From Sesamum alatum (lineage: Eukaryota > Streptophyta > Magnoliopsida > Lamiales > Pedaliaceae): 64,000 bases of DNA. Location of the stretch: contig JACGWO010000010.1 of assembly GCA_034509735.1 (NCBI GenBank), positions 15,327,193 through 15,391,192 on the forward strand. Reading direction: 5' to 3'. The notes under the pieces were generated by a model. That model saw nothing but the letters and a program-made list of their open reading frames with translations. It ran no database searches and had not been told where the DNA came from. A program made the position numbers and the translations under genes. Positions within the stretch are counted from its first letter, which is position 1; every line of letters starts with the position of its first letter. Below are positions 11,040 to 22,387 of this stretch, piece after piece.

Positions 11040-13495
11040 ATCTTCCACTTGACCATTAAGTCAATTACCCACTTTGTTCAGAACTCTCTAAGCATGAGTA
11101 ATCTACGATACCGACTATGATCTCGTGAGTCTTCTATATTTTCTTGCCAAAGCAATACGGTCTAACCGTGTTACCTCTATCTGCCATCGCCGCCTGGAGA
11201 TGGTGGTTGTCTAAGAATTTTCCGTGGATCTTGTGATGAGGTCTCGGGCCATAACTTTTACCATAGCCTGGTTGCCTGCCATCTAGGCGACAATCGGCTC
11301 GGCTGTGCTAGGCACCATGTCCAACCTATGGATGCGGTTTTCATCCATAACCACTATCCAATGCAATCGACCTTTTTGATGAAGCCCTTATGGAATCCTG
11401 CTAAAAAAATGCCTTCAAGCTACCATAATCATCATTGCGCCTGACTATGCATACTTTTGAGACTAACCATTTTTTGCTATATTTTGGAAGCTAGTGTCGA
11501 TTTAGCCTTCCAAAACAACCCTCCACAGATGGTGCATCGAGAACACATCGTTAGTCCTTAATCAGGTACTAAGGTTTGTTCTTGACTGCTGCCTCCCCTC
11601 AGTGCATTACCGATTTCTGTTGAGTCATGTGAGAAGCACACTAAACATCGGGTCCCATGCACCGAGTAAACATATCTCATATTTATATAGGGTTAAGACG
11701 TAGGGGATACTCAACATCCAAGCCTTTCTCATTAGTCTACCGTGACTAATTCTTGAATGGTTAATGCTTTATTTATAGTATCTAAACTTTCTCATCAGTC
11801 TATCCACAACTGAGTCTTGAACAGCTTATCCCTCTACATATCTGAGCTTTCTCATCAGTCTATCATGACTGAGTCTTTGAACAACTTAATTCACGATATG
11901 TATGTGGGAACCTTAAAATGTCATGGAGAATTTTTGTGAGCAACGATTGTGTTTTAGTGATTCCTAGCGTCTTGTATTCATCCATAATGAACAAGAAATT
12001 ACACACTTAAACACTTGGAACATAATTTCTACTCCCACTGATAACCTACGTCGTTCAACACCGAGTTATACAACGTATGAGCTCGTCAAAATGATTATTC
12101 CAGTCGTGCGGTGTTTCAAACCTTGTTTGAATTTCCTAGCGGATTCTATTGCTCTTCTTCATAAGTCCGACTACAATGTACAACATCACATTTCGTAGTC
12201 GTTTGGATCACTATCCAAATTTGACCTAACTTATCCCGATCACTCGTACCTCTACGATATTCGGGTTTGTTCTTAAAGGGACTGGGATATGATCAGTTTA
12301 AGTAAGAAATGCGATTATAAGCAACGTTAGCATTATTCTGCCATAAACCTGTATAAATCAAACACTGAGTCTAATTTGTATCCTACTAGTCTCTTGTCGT
12401 ATGTAGGATCCTCCTACATGTTCAAGGACTCTGTCGGGATACAGGCTTGCCAAACCATGGCACCATAAGGCGTGACTCCTGGCAAAATGACATGTTCCTT
12501 ACGTTGGCAATTTTTGAGTCCACGTCTATATGGGCTGAGGTAACTTGGTGAAACTTTCATCGACCTCCATCCAACGATCGATCGCTCCCTTTATCAAAGA
12601 CCATCATACTTGGCCTTTACAGGAAGCATTTCATTGAGAATTACATTCTCAACTGTATGCTTAAGAGCTCCCACTAAATACACGGCCTTCTCGATCCTAC
12701 CGAAACAGGTTTAATTTTTGGTTCACCACCTCAAGTCTAATTCCCAAACCTCAAATGGGACGTTTAGACTTCTAAACCCCATCATGGTCTTGTGTATTCA
12801 GTAACCTACAGTTGTCTTGTTGGATCCTATCCAATAGACTATTTGGCAAGCCTATTTTGTTCAACAAAGGGCTTTCGGACTTTCCCATCTTCATAAAAGA
12901 CTTGCAAATTTAGTCAATTCAAATCGTCTATTGCTAGATTCCTCAAACTTCACTTGTCTTTAATAAGAGAAAATCGCCCTAGTTGCTGCGGATGCCAAAT
13001 CTGTAAGTTAGTCTTAATTAATCCATTTAGATCATTTGAATTTTTGAGTATTCATAAACCTTTTATGCGATTGTGTTCTAGGAATTTACGTGTAAACACT
13101 AGCAAACATGAATCAATATCCAATAATTTTGTTGATCAAATACGTATGAAATAAAACCTTTGTCCAACAAAGAGACATGCTTTTGATCATGCTAGGTTAC
13201 ATAATTCCTATAAACTATCCTAACATGATCACGATTATAGGCCTAACTAGTGTCTAATCCTTTTCATTAATGGCCTTGCCATTTGTTGAATCTAGAACTA
13301 TTCTTGGCTTTCTAATCCTTATCACCTCGTGCAAACCACCCGCAGATTTGTGACAAGAGCAGTATCCAATACCAAAGAGTATAGTGATCATGTCAATAAT
13401 CAATATCAAATTTACCTCCATTGGAGAGAGAGTTCAGAACACTCCCTCTTTCAATGGCCCTCTTTACGGCAGTAAATGCATACGTTCTTAGGAAT
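11040..13495 (-). other. Decayed interior of the copia element
   Basis: This 2.5-kb stretch lies where copia pol should be. I see no open frame above about 66 residues and no RT or integrase motif on the minus strand. The part next to the LTR (11040-11070) carries the polypurine tract in the minus-strand sense. Confidence 0.5.
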
Positions 13496-14150
13496 CTATG
13501 AACTTGACTGTTGAACCCTTTTGCTCTTTCCTTTACCTCCGCCTTGTGGTGTAATAGGAACATCACTCGAAGTGCTAGCAGCTGATGTCACCTTAGCCTT
13601 CTTCCTCTTTTGGCGTCTAGCACCCTTGCCTTCCGCTATAAAGGTTGAAGCCATTCCTACTAGTCCCAATGGCATTGATTTTACAATCGTTGCCTCGTAC
13701 TGGACCAATATAGTTATCAACCTATGAAGATCTCTTTCAAGCTCATTCATGTTGATAATAAATGGTTCGTAGGAGGGAGAAAGAGACTGAAGGATCGCGT
13801 CAATGTACGTCTCTATTTCAAGACCGACGTGAAGGTCTTTTGAGCTGCTCCACTAGGGATAACATCATCACACCATGTTCTTTGTACAGATGTCTCTTTC
13901 GTCATCTTAGCTTCAAAAATACTTTCGTTGCATTATATCCTACATGCTAGTCCGGGACCGCATAGACATCATGCAAACGAAGAATAATTGAGCCAACATC
14001 ATCATGCTTGTGGTACTGCTTCTCGTTTATCATCAAGTTCAGTACGGTGATGCGGACTTGCCGACGGTCGTCCTTCAACTTCTTGAATGCCAAGCGTTGC
14101 TTTAGTTGTCGACCCTCCGGCAAGGATTGAGGAACGTCCTCATCCGGCAT
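13496..14150 (-). pseudogene. Copia gag remnant
   Basis: Two minus-strand open pieces are recognisable. One (14150-13947) reads PEGRQLKQRLAFKKLKDDRR and NLMINEKQYHKHDDVGSIIL. The other (13750-13496) reads MNELERDLHRLITILVQYEA, the region where copia Gag proteins carry a conserved MND/NELEKSLPELINML-like helix, then a Lys/Arg-rich stretch and GGGKGKSKRV. No CCHC zinc knuckle is visible. Stops and frame changes separate the two pieces, so no full Gag can be made. Confidence 0.65.
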
Positions 14151-14159
14151 GTGAGTTAA

Positions 14160-16725
14160 GGTTTGGGAAATCTAAGACCATCTTAAGATTTCACAGTCAA
14201 TTCGTGTAGGCCTCTACTATTGCACTTAGTGGATACTTAGACATTCACAATACATATAAAGCAGAAAATAGTAAGCAGAATGAAGTAATATTAAATTTAA
14301 ATTAAGACTTGGTCTTTAGTCCTTAACTTCTCCCACTATTTCTAAGAAAGCCCGTCACTCTCAAATGGGTTCTGAGAAATCCGACGGATTCCTAGTAGGC
14401 TTGGGGTCCACAAACAAAATTCTCCATACCTCGCTTTTACGATTAGTGTGGAAAATAGCATTGTGGGAGGTATTCTATACCATTATCGTCCAACGAGATT
14501 CCCAAGATATTTTGCCTCACCTTCTTACGTGATCCCAAGGACTCCAAGCAAATCACGTTATTCAGGCGTTAGACCCTACCCATCAACCGAATCATAGAAC
14601 TCACTGCTACCCCTACGATTCGTGAGACGGGAAATAGGAATGTATTCACTTCGTTCACAATAAAGTGCAGCTTATTTTCAAGACAAAGACGTGTCACGAC
14701 TTGTGAGACCATGCAATTTAACTGAAACTAGCTTCCTTATTTTGTCATGGATGGAAGGCTTGGATGAACAACTTAGGTTCTAGTCCATTTATTAGGGGTT
14801 TAATATTTTAGCTTGGTCCAACCAAGTTGAGATTTTTGATAGAACGAGACCTCATCACATAATAAGTGTTTTGCATGCATAATTGTAGGAATATTCTAAG
14901 CATAAATGTAAACATACATGAAGCATATAGAATACTCAAAGCATATAAAATGCATCGCATGCAAAATAAAACCTAGCACGCCCCTATAAGATGATCACGA
15001 GTCCAAACCTATGCGATCCACTGAGCCTGCAGTGAATCTATGGTCAATCTAAGGGTAGGCCTACATTATTACAAGATTTTATAACCCATTACATACAATG
15101 GGCCTTGTAAATACACTTCATCTTCTTGGGTTGTCCATCGTGGGCCTACACCGGGGCTCTTTTCCATGGATCCTCCGTGGCCCAACTGATGGCCTCCTCC
15201 ATGGGCCTCCAACGCCTTGGGTTTGTCTTCCCTTGCAGCTTTTATTTACGAAAAATAAAACCTCACTCCTAATATACTCTCATTACATCATAAAAAATAA
15301 AAAACCACAATCAGCAGTTAAGGGGAGTACATTAGGAGGGAGAAAAAAAGTCTTATTATTTCAAGGCAAAAATGAGAGAGGTAAGAAGATTCAAAGAGGC
15401 ACGTAGGCCCCAACCCAATAAATAAATTTAAATAAACCATACATGCAGTCTAGGGGCTTTGTGATCATCCTTTGTCAATCCAATTAACGAAAATAACATA
15501 AATACACATCTCACGTAAAAACATGCTATTTAAAAATTTATGATATCCCATACCATAAATTAAGTGCAGAAATTACATGCAACTATACACATCAAACATT
15601 GGATAATGGTGAAACCTATGCACAACGATTTTTGTTGGAATATCATTTTCCATAATTAACAAGGCAATATTAATTCTAGGAAATAACCATTCTCAACCAA
15701 AATTAAAGTGCCCTACGTTAATCAGTTCAGAAACATTCCCAAAATAATACAGAAAAATTAAAATTCTGAAAACGCACGAAAAATGATTCAAAATTGAAAA
15801 ACGATCCAATCCTGTCGCAGGGCACGCGCGCGCAGGCGCCACTGCCTGCGCGCACAGCGCTAGTACCCAGCCCGCACGTGCAGCCGACGCGTGCATGGGC
15901 CTTTGCCCACGAGTGAAGGCGCACTCCTGAGCGCACGGGCCTGCGCCTGCTGCGTGCGCCTGCTGCCTACTGCGCAGCCTGCCTGCCGGTAGGCCGTTTT
16001 TCATGTTTTAACGTTTTCCTTGCAACTTACTTTCTGAAACACAAATATCATTAATTCAAGAATATAGCTACATATTCAAGAATCCCAAAAAATCCAATCT
16101 TTGTGCAATATTAACACATGATGTCCAACATCATAAATATGCAAAAAATTAATGCAAAATTTTACACGTAAATTTTGATCATTGGTGCAACCATTGCAAA
16201 AATTAATTCTTGTTAGGAAACCCTTTCCTTATTAACATGCAATATGTATTTTCAGAAAATTCCAAACCACAACCAAAAATAAATATCCCAAGTTAACGAG
16301 TTCAGAAAACGCAGCAAATATCATAAAAAATGCTCAGGAAAAATAGTATTGAAAGATGAATCAAAAACGGGAAAAACTGGAAGACGGCACCGACCGGCCT
16401 GGCTAGGCGCGCGCGCGGCCGGCACAGCTTGCGCGCTGTGCGCGCACAGGCCCCTCCCTGCACGCGCGGGCCAGCGTGCTGCTGCTGCCGGTGTGCTGTT
16501 TTTTACCCTTTTTTGCTATTTTCATACAATTTTCTAAACCACAAGATAATTCCAACCCAAGAACATGTATATACACATTCAAGAAATCCAAGATCAAAAA
16601 TCTCAAAAAAAATTAAACGCCAAACAAGATCTACGCTAAACATTCTTCAAACATAAAATTAAAACATGTTAAACATGCTTAATCACACGTATAGCACATA
16701 GAATTCTAGGCCTATACACTGAATC
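14160..16725 (-). other. Leader region of the copia element
   Basis: It is 2.6 kb long, between the primer site and gag, with no credible coding. Bases 15640-16100 and 16190-16690 are diverged copies of one another, each with an AT-rich frame around a GC-rich core (about 15805-15990 and 16390-16500). Short open frames over the GC cores, rich in Ala and Arg, come from composition only. Confidence 0.5.
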
Positions 16726-16740
16726 GGGCTCTGTTACCAC
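16726..16740 (-). promoter_or_regulatory. Primer binding site of the copia element (initiator-Met tRNA type)
   Basis: Directly after the 5' LTR the minus strand reads GTGGTAACAGAGCCCG. The usual plant copia primer site is TGGTATCAGAGC, complementary to the 3' end of initiator methionine tRNA, so there is one mismatch over twelve bases. Its position fixes the element's orientation as minus. Confidence 0.85.
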
Positions 16741-17222
16741 TGTAACGTGTAGATCGGCCTAGGAGAGTCGCGGCGCAAGCACGGGAAGTTGCATATTTAA
16801 AACATAAAGTGTAAAATAAACGGAATAAAAGCATACATCAAATCTTTCATAACGGATCAAGGGGTGTACCATTGATTCTCTCGAGCGTTTGGTGTATCTC
16901 ATGTTCAAGAAAGTACACAACATGAAGGCCATATAATTTAGAGAACAAGAAACGTAAAGAGAAAACGTTACCCTCGTAGTCTTCTTTGTTCGGCTACACG
17001 CATCGTTCCCCGTTTTGCCACCAAGATCTCAATGTAGAGACCCTCTAAATCATCCACACACTTGATCGGATAGTAACGAACTTCGTGCTAGCAAGAAGTT
17101 ATTTAGGGGAGAAGAGACATCGATACAACACTATTGATTAACGCTATCGACTTCTCTAATGTTCTACCTTGAATGAATCAAGAAAAAACAAAGGAAAATC
17201 TTGGTGAGAGTAGTAGAGGATG

Positions 17223-17262
<40 letters not shown>

Positions 17263-18868
17263 AGGTGAGATGGCAAAGTATAGAGATTCGTGTGTGAAGT
17301 GTGTGTGAAGTGTGTGTGTCTGTGTGTTTGAGTATTTATAAGGAATTATTATTCCTAACCCTACTCAACCTCTTCCAAAGAGACACATCCTAATCAACTA
17401 GGGATTTGATTTAGTCATATCCTAGTTGACTTAGGATTTGACCTAGTCAAACCTCATCCTAGGATGTATCCTAGCCCTCCATCTCAAAACCTCTAGATCA
17501 AATCTCGTCCATCCATCTTTGATGGGCTTTATGGAATGGGCCTATTTAAATCAAATTTAAATAGTCCAAAGGTCCAAAGGACTCTATATTAAATCTTATT
17601 TAGTATTCCAAGCCCACTAATTGGTTCACCCTTTTAATCTGATTAAAAGAGAAGCCCATGCTTATTAAAATTCATAAATCTAATTTATTAATTCAAGCCC
17701 GATTAATCCAATTAATCCATCAATGCTTGAATCTCCAAGAAGTATAATTTAATCTTATTAAATTAAACTTTCCAGAATTAATTCCAAATTAATTCCTTTC
17801 ACATCCGGTGAAGCGGGTGTGACTCTTTAGGTTCACCATCGGCTAGACTTGGACCTACTTCTTGTTATCTGATAACCAAAGTAGTCTGTCACCATGGGTG
17901 GTCGTCTAGCAACGGTCCATGGCACTAGAGACTAGGTGAATATGTGGCATGAACATTTAAACTCCGAGTTACATATAGGTATGGTTCTACTGTCGCCTGT
18001 CTTTCGGCCTTAGTCTAGGGCATGGAATAGGATGTCGGTTCCCATCCTTGACTTAGGCATCTATGTTTCAAACTTGAGATAGGTTTAACTCTATGATTGG
18101 CGAAGAAAAGTCTTTCCTACTCAATCAGATGCTATGGCCATAGACTTTGAGAGTCTAAACCATCTCACAACGATAGGAGATCTCGCTGTCATAATCTTTG
18201 ACATGGGACAAATCCTATCTTGAAATCCACTATCCTCTCTACGTACTCCGACTACACTAAACAAGGCTATGATGGCCATGTATTACAACACAATCACCTC
18301 TCGCCAGATCCAAGATACAATCTTCGTATGTGAGCAACTGTCGTGATTCCTCAAGTCCGAGGACTAATCCCGTACTATCGGAATCGGGAATAGTAGTCAT
18401 ACCGACCAAGCCCGTGTGGCTTCCATATGAAGATTCCCGCGAGTCACCTTAGTCAGCCAACACCCTTGTCAACTAACCCATCAATATTACATAGAGATCC
18501 AACGTCTGTCACCGATGAAACACGGTACTCATCTAATGAATGCAATCCTTAGTGCAAGTCTCTATAGGAACCTTGATACCCAATCTCGAGGTCCTGAACT
18601 TGGAGTGTTTCAAACCAATCTACAGAAGTTGGTTCCACGACCGCCAACCTATGCACGGTCCAACTTCATGGATTCATATGTCCGGTCTGTGGGCTTTTGT
18701 TGTGACATCAAAATCATGTTCAATGCTAGCAGTAGGCACAACAAACTCATCATTGTCATTGATGAATCCTTACCACATTTATCTACATAATATTACTTTC
18801 GTTCAAAGATTGACGAATGGTTCTCAGAACAGCCAACCACATTGACTTTCTTGTCAGTTATTCTAACA
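16741..18868 (-). repeat. 5' LTR of the copia element
   Basis: On the minus strand it starts TGTTAGAATAACTGAC at 18868 and ends CACGTTACA at 16741. It contains a GA microsatellite (about 17229-17258) and the roughly 0.5-kb segment missing from the 3' LTR. Confidence 0.85.
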
Positions 18869-18939
18869 TTTGTAGTGAAAACTTTAAAATTATTATAATT
18901 TGGTATTTTGTCACAATATTATATTTTTGTGTAGTGACT

Positions 18940-19911
18940 ACTAAGTTGGTTTGCAAAGTACTCCAATTCAACTTTTTTTTTCATGCTGTGGATATTATGT
19001 TATCTTTGTTTAAATTTATTCTCAAAATATGTACATCTCAATTGAATTAATTCTGACAATGTATACATCAAGAAATAAGTTAAGTAAATCTTGAAAAACA
19101 AAAGTTGCACTAATGGAGAGTCATGATACTCGTCGTTATCCTAAACTTCTAATTGTCTCTTTACATGCAAGTTTAACAACTAACCATAGCTCTAGAATAA
19201 AATCTCATTAACTTACAATAGTGTCTCATCCCATGTACACGACCACAAGAAGATTATGAGTCAATCTACAGTCACATTGCTAAAATTCTGAAACACTTGT
19301 GGGCGTGAAGTATTTTGAAAACTCATATGGAAAATTCTCAAATGAAAGATGATTTTTCAATATGGCAAATGAAGAAAAGGTAACTGCTTTAAATAGTTGC
19401 AAAGATTTTGGCTGATATGCAAAATTAAGAGACCAATAAAATCATGATAATTATAGGTCATAAATATCGCATTAATTGGCACATTAAAGTGTTGGAAATA
19501 ATTTTTTAATTAATAAGAATTTAAAGTGTATTTCCAACATTTCCACTTATCACTTTTCTTTTTAAACACTCACAATTTTCACTAGTTAACTTGCTACTTT
19601 CTCAATAATTTATTCCCACCACAAGAATAAAAGTATTACAATGCATCACCTTAGTAAGTTTAGTTGCAAGTTAGGTAGTGAAAGTTGGGACTTTAAAAAA
19701 AAAAAGAAAAAGGAAAAAAAAAGTAAATTGCAGTGTCGGGAAAAAAGCTTAAAAAATTTAATATATACAATTTTATCAATGAGCTACAAAAGTTGGTGTA
19801 GAAAATCTTACAAGTTTTTACGTAATTATCTTCTTTAAACAGTTAAAAGCACAAATTGTAAATTAAAAATATTGTTTTATCTTTTTTTTTTACCGAAAAT
19901 TAATAAACACT
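18940..19911. other. No recognised feature
   Basis: AT-rich DNA. A short inverted repeat GTTGGAAATA / TATTTCCAAC lies at 19492-19541. An open frame at 19641-19838 is Lys-rich low-complexity sequence and is not credible as a gene. Confidence 0.5.
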
Positions 19912-19920
19912 TAAATTAAA

Positions 19921-20474
19921 AGGGATAATTACACTCCTCTCCTCTGAAGTTTGGTGTAATCACACGTAGACCCCCTGTAGTTTGGGAAATTACATTTACT
20001 ATCCCTGAGGTTTGCGTCCGTCTAACAAATAGGTCCCTCTGTTAGTCAAAAATTACCGAATTTGTTGATATTAACAAAATAAAAAAAAAACTTAATGGAA
20101 ATCGATATTTATCCTTGATTGACTTATTACTAACTTATTACAGGCCAAATAAATCTTTTATGATTAAAATATCCTTGTAACTGTGAAGATATACAACCTC
20201 ACATGCATTAACGTGTGAAGATATATAAGGGTAGTTTGATCATAAGAAAAAAAATTTTGACCTTCAATAAGTCAGTAATAAATTAGTCGATGGTAAATAT
20301 TGATTTTCATTCAATGTTTTTTACTAATATCAACAAATTCGGTGAATTTTGACTAATGAAGGGACCTATTTGTTATATAGGAGCAAAGCTTAAGATACTA
20401 AATGTAATTTCTCAAACCACAAGAAATTTACGTATAATTACACCAAATATCAGGGGAGAGGGTGTAATTATCAC
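19921..20474. mobile_element. Mutator-type MITE
   Basis: The start AGGGATAATTACACTCCTCT and the end GGGTGTAATTATCAC are inverted repeats. The flanks TAAATTAAA (19912-19920 and 20475-20483) are identical, a perfect 9-bp duplication. It encodes no protein. Confidence 0.85.
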
Positions 20475-20739
20475 TAAATTAAACTATTACAAATACTCTT
20501 CTAAAAACTCCAAAAAAAATAACCAATATTATCATACGCCATCTGGGATACTTCTCAAGAAATATATTGAAAAAAATTTGGTATCGCCCTTGTGAATTTA
20601 TACCCAAATAAATTATGAATTATTGAATGAACATGTAGCGAGACTATCCAATGATTCATGATATTTTATTTTTTTATTTTTCATTTTTGGCTTCCTAATA
20701 ATTGATGATTGATGTAGGTACAAATTGACGGCGTGCTGA

Positions 20740-20965
20740 GGCCCATGTATTAGATAGAGAAGAAGTCGTTATCCATAGTTTGGTTGGTGTGAATACTGAC
20801 AGCCTCAAATGGTGAGTGAATTTTCCCATGTGAGTTTTTTTGCTAGCCGTTGATTCTAAGGCGATTGTTTGTATAGGGGGATATCTGGGGCCTAATTTGG
20901 GTTTGGCCCACTAAGAATTGTCTATTATGGACCCACACAAATATTCCACAATTCCATGCGCTTCC
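20740..20965 (+). repeat. Dispersed repeat, copy 1 (partner at 31470-31665)
   Basis: Pieces such as GACAGCCTCAAATGGTGAGTG, CCCATGTGAGTTTTTT, GGGTTTGGCCCACTAA and ACCCACACAAATAT recur in the same order at 31470-31665 (GACAACCTCAAGTGGTGACTG and so on). There is no coding potential. The element or gene of origin is unknown. Confidence 0.6.
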
Positions 20966-21014
20966 TTTCCATCTCTATCTCTATTTCTCCATATGCCTAA
21001 ATTCCTCTCTTTTT

Positions 21015-21236
21015 GAAATAATTATATTTACATCCTTTACCTATAATTTATTTATACAAATTATCCATGTCTTTTGCATAATTACAGAAATTACTCTTAA
21101 TATCCAAAAGATAGGGGTAGTTTGTGTAAATGATGCTTATTTCTTACATTCTAGTGAGTGTATGTGTAATTTTTAAAAAGACAGGGTGATTTGTGTACAC
21201 AAACCATAAGTTAAGGGGTGTAAATATAATTATCCC
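21015..21236. mobile_element. Short MITE related to the Mutator-type group
   Basis: Its ends AATTATATTTACATCCTTTA and AAGGGGTGTAAATATAATTA are inverted repeats. The termini follow the same pattern (GGGATAATTATA...) as the 9-bp-duplication MITEs, but I could not confirm a flanking duplication. Confidence 0.55.
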
Positions 21237-21343
21237 TTTTTTATTTTACACAAAAGATATCTGACTTTTTGTAAAAATAGTGGTAGTGTAATGTATCTGA
21301 AGAGTGTTTATGTATAATTTTATTATTAAATAGAAGTGTATTT

Positions 21344-21599
21344 ATCAATGAGGTTTAGCTCAATTGACGAGATTGAGATCATATGGCTATAAGTTCATGG
21401 GTTAGTACCCATCAATGTGTGGGTTGATTTTCTACGTTAATAGTAGTTGATTTTCTATTATAATGATAGTTGTTGATTGATATATGATTATTGTAGTTGT
21501 TGATTAGATATAAGATATTTGAAGTTATTGATTAGCATAGAATTGTTATAATTATCGGTGTTACATCATTATGTGATTGTAATTGAATTATTAAAAAAG
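21344..21599 (+). mobile_element. tRNA-derived SINE (old copy)
   Basis: It has a box-A-like TTTAGCTCAATTGACGAGA and, further on, a degraded box B GGGTTAGTACCC, then a T-rich body and a short A-tail. TAGAAGTGTATTT before it resembles TAGAGGGTGTATTT after the tail, a likely target duplication. It is related to the SINE at 37048-37329. Confidence 0.6.
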
Positions 21600-22387
21600 T
21601 AGAGGGTGTATTTTGTAATTTTAATTATAATCTCAAAGTGTGTACTTGTAATATTACTCAAATCATGAAATGTTTTTGTTATTAGAATTAACCTCCCATA
21701 ATATAACCATCAGTTTTATTCAATTTAGTTGACATGATGTCATTAATAATTTTAATTTAATAAAAAATTAATAGTTTATTTTATTTAAATTAACATTAGA
21801 AATAATAAAAATAAAATTATTAATATATATATATTGATATGAAATCACTAATAATATAAAATATTACTCATCAACTAACTACAAGAAAATCATTTATTGT
21901 AATGGAATTTGGAACAATTAGTTATAAATTCATAACATGTTTATTAAATTAGTAACGGTAGTCCTCCCGTTCCTTTTACACAAGTTACAAAATATTTGTT
22001 ACGGCTTTTGATGCAAATGTTACTAATTTGTACCAGAATTTGTTCCGGCCAAATAAACCTTTACAATCTTTAACCGATGTAGAAATTAACATTGTAACTC
22101 CATTTGTGCGGCCTACGTTGAAATAATTGGTCAATTTTTTAAACGGTTATAGTGACACAAATAGATTTAAGTCTATATCTTATTGGCATGGCCTTTTGAA
22201 CGTTCGTTGAACGGCTCGTGACCTATTATTTGTAACGATGTTTGTACCTCATCTTGTAACAGCTGTTGTAACACATATTGTTATGGCTATTGTGGCTCCT
22301 TTATGTACGCGGTATTTATCTCATTTGTGATAGTTGTTGTTACGGCTTGTGGAGCGGTTGTTGTTCCTGTATTTGGAACATTTTTTT

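Larger units (their letters stand above)
9404..18868 (-). mobile_element. Complete but decayed Ty1/copia-type LTR retrotransposon
   Basis: Two related LTRs (9404-11039 and 16741-18868) flank a 5.7-kb interior, and perfect TTTGT duplications flank the whole element (9399-9403, 18869-18873). On the minus strand the order is 5' LTR, primer site resembling initiator-Met tRNA (16740 downward), a long leader, gag remains (14150-13496), decayed sequence, a purine-rich tract AAGTGGAAGAT (about 11040-11050) and the 3' LTR. I could not recognise protease, integrase or RT motifs, so it is non-autonomous now. It inserted into the small CACTA MITE. A solo LTR of the same family lies at 60565-62542. Confidence 0.85.
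8228..18936. mobile_element. CACTA-type MITE broken apart by two later insertions
   Basis: The left end reads CACAACGAAAAAA (8228) and the right end is the complement of CACTACACAAAAATAT (18936). Both are flanked by ACT (8225-8227 and 18937-18939), the 3-bp duplication of CACTA elements. Removing the Mutator-type MITE (8331-9156) and the copia element (9404-18868) leaves about 0.4 kb, close to the 441-bp MITE at 30412-30852. It shares that MITE's AGTAACAAGAA, TTGTCACAATA and TAGTGAC-type internal motifs. Confidence 0.75.

Noticed and set aside
15693..16606. Ala/Arg/Cys-rich open frames in the GC-rich blocks
   Set aside because: Stops are simply rare in GC-rich DNA; the frames have no domain and lie in a retrotransposon leader.
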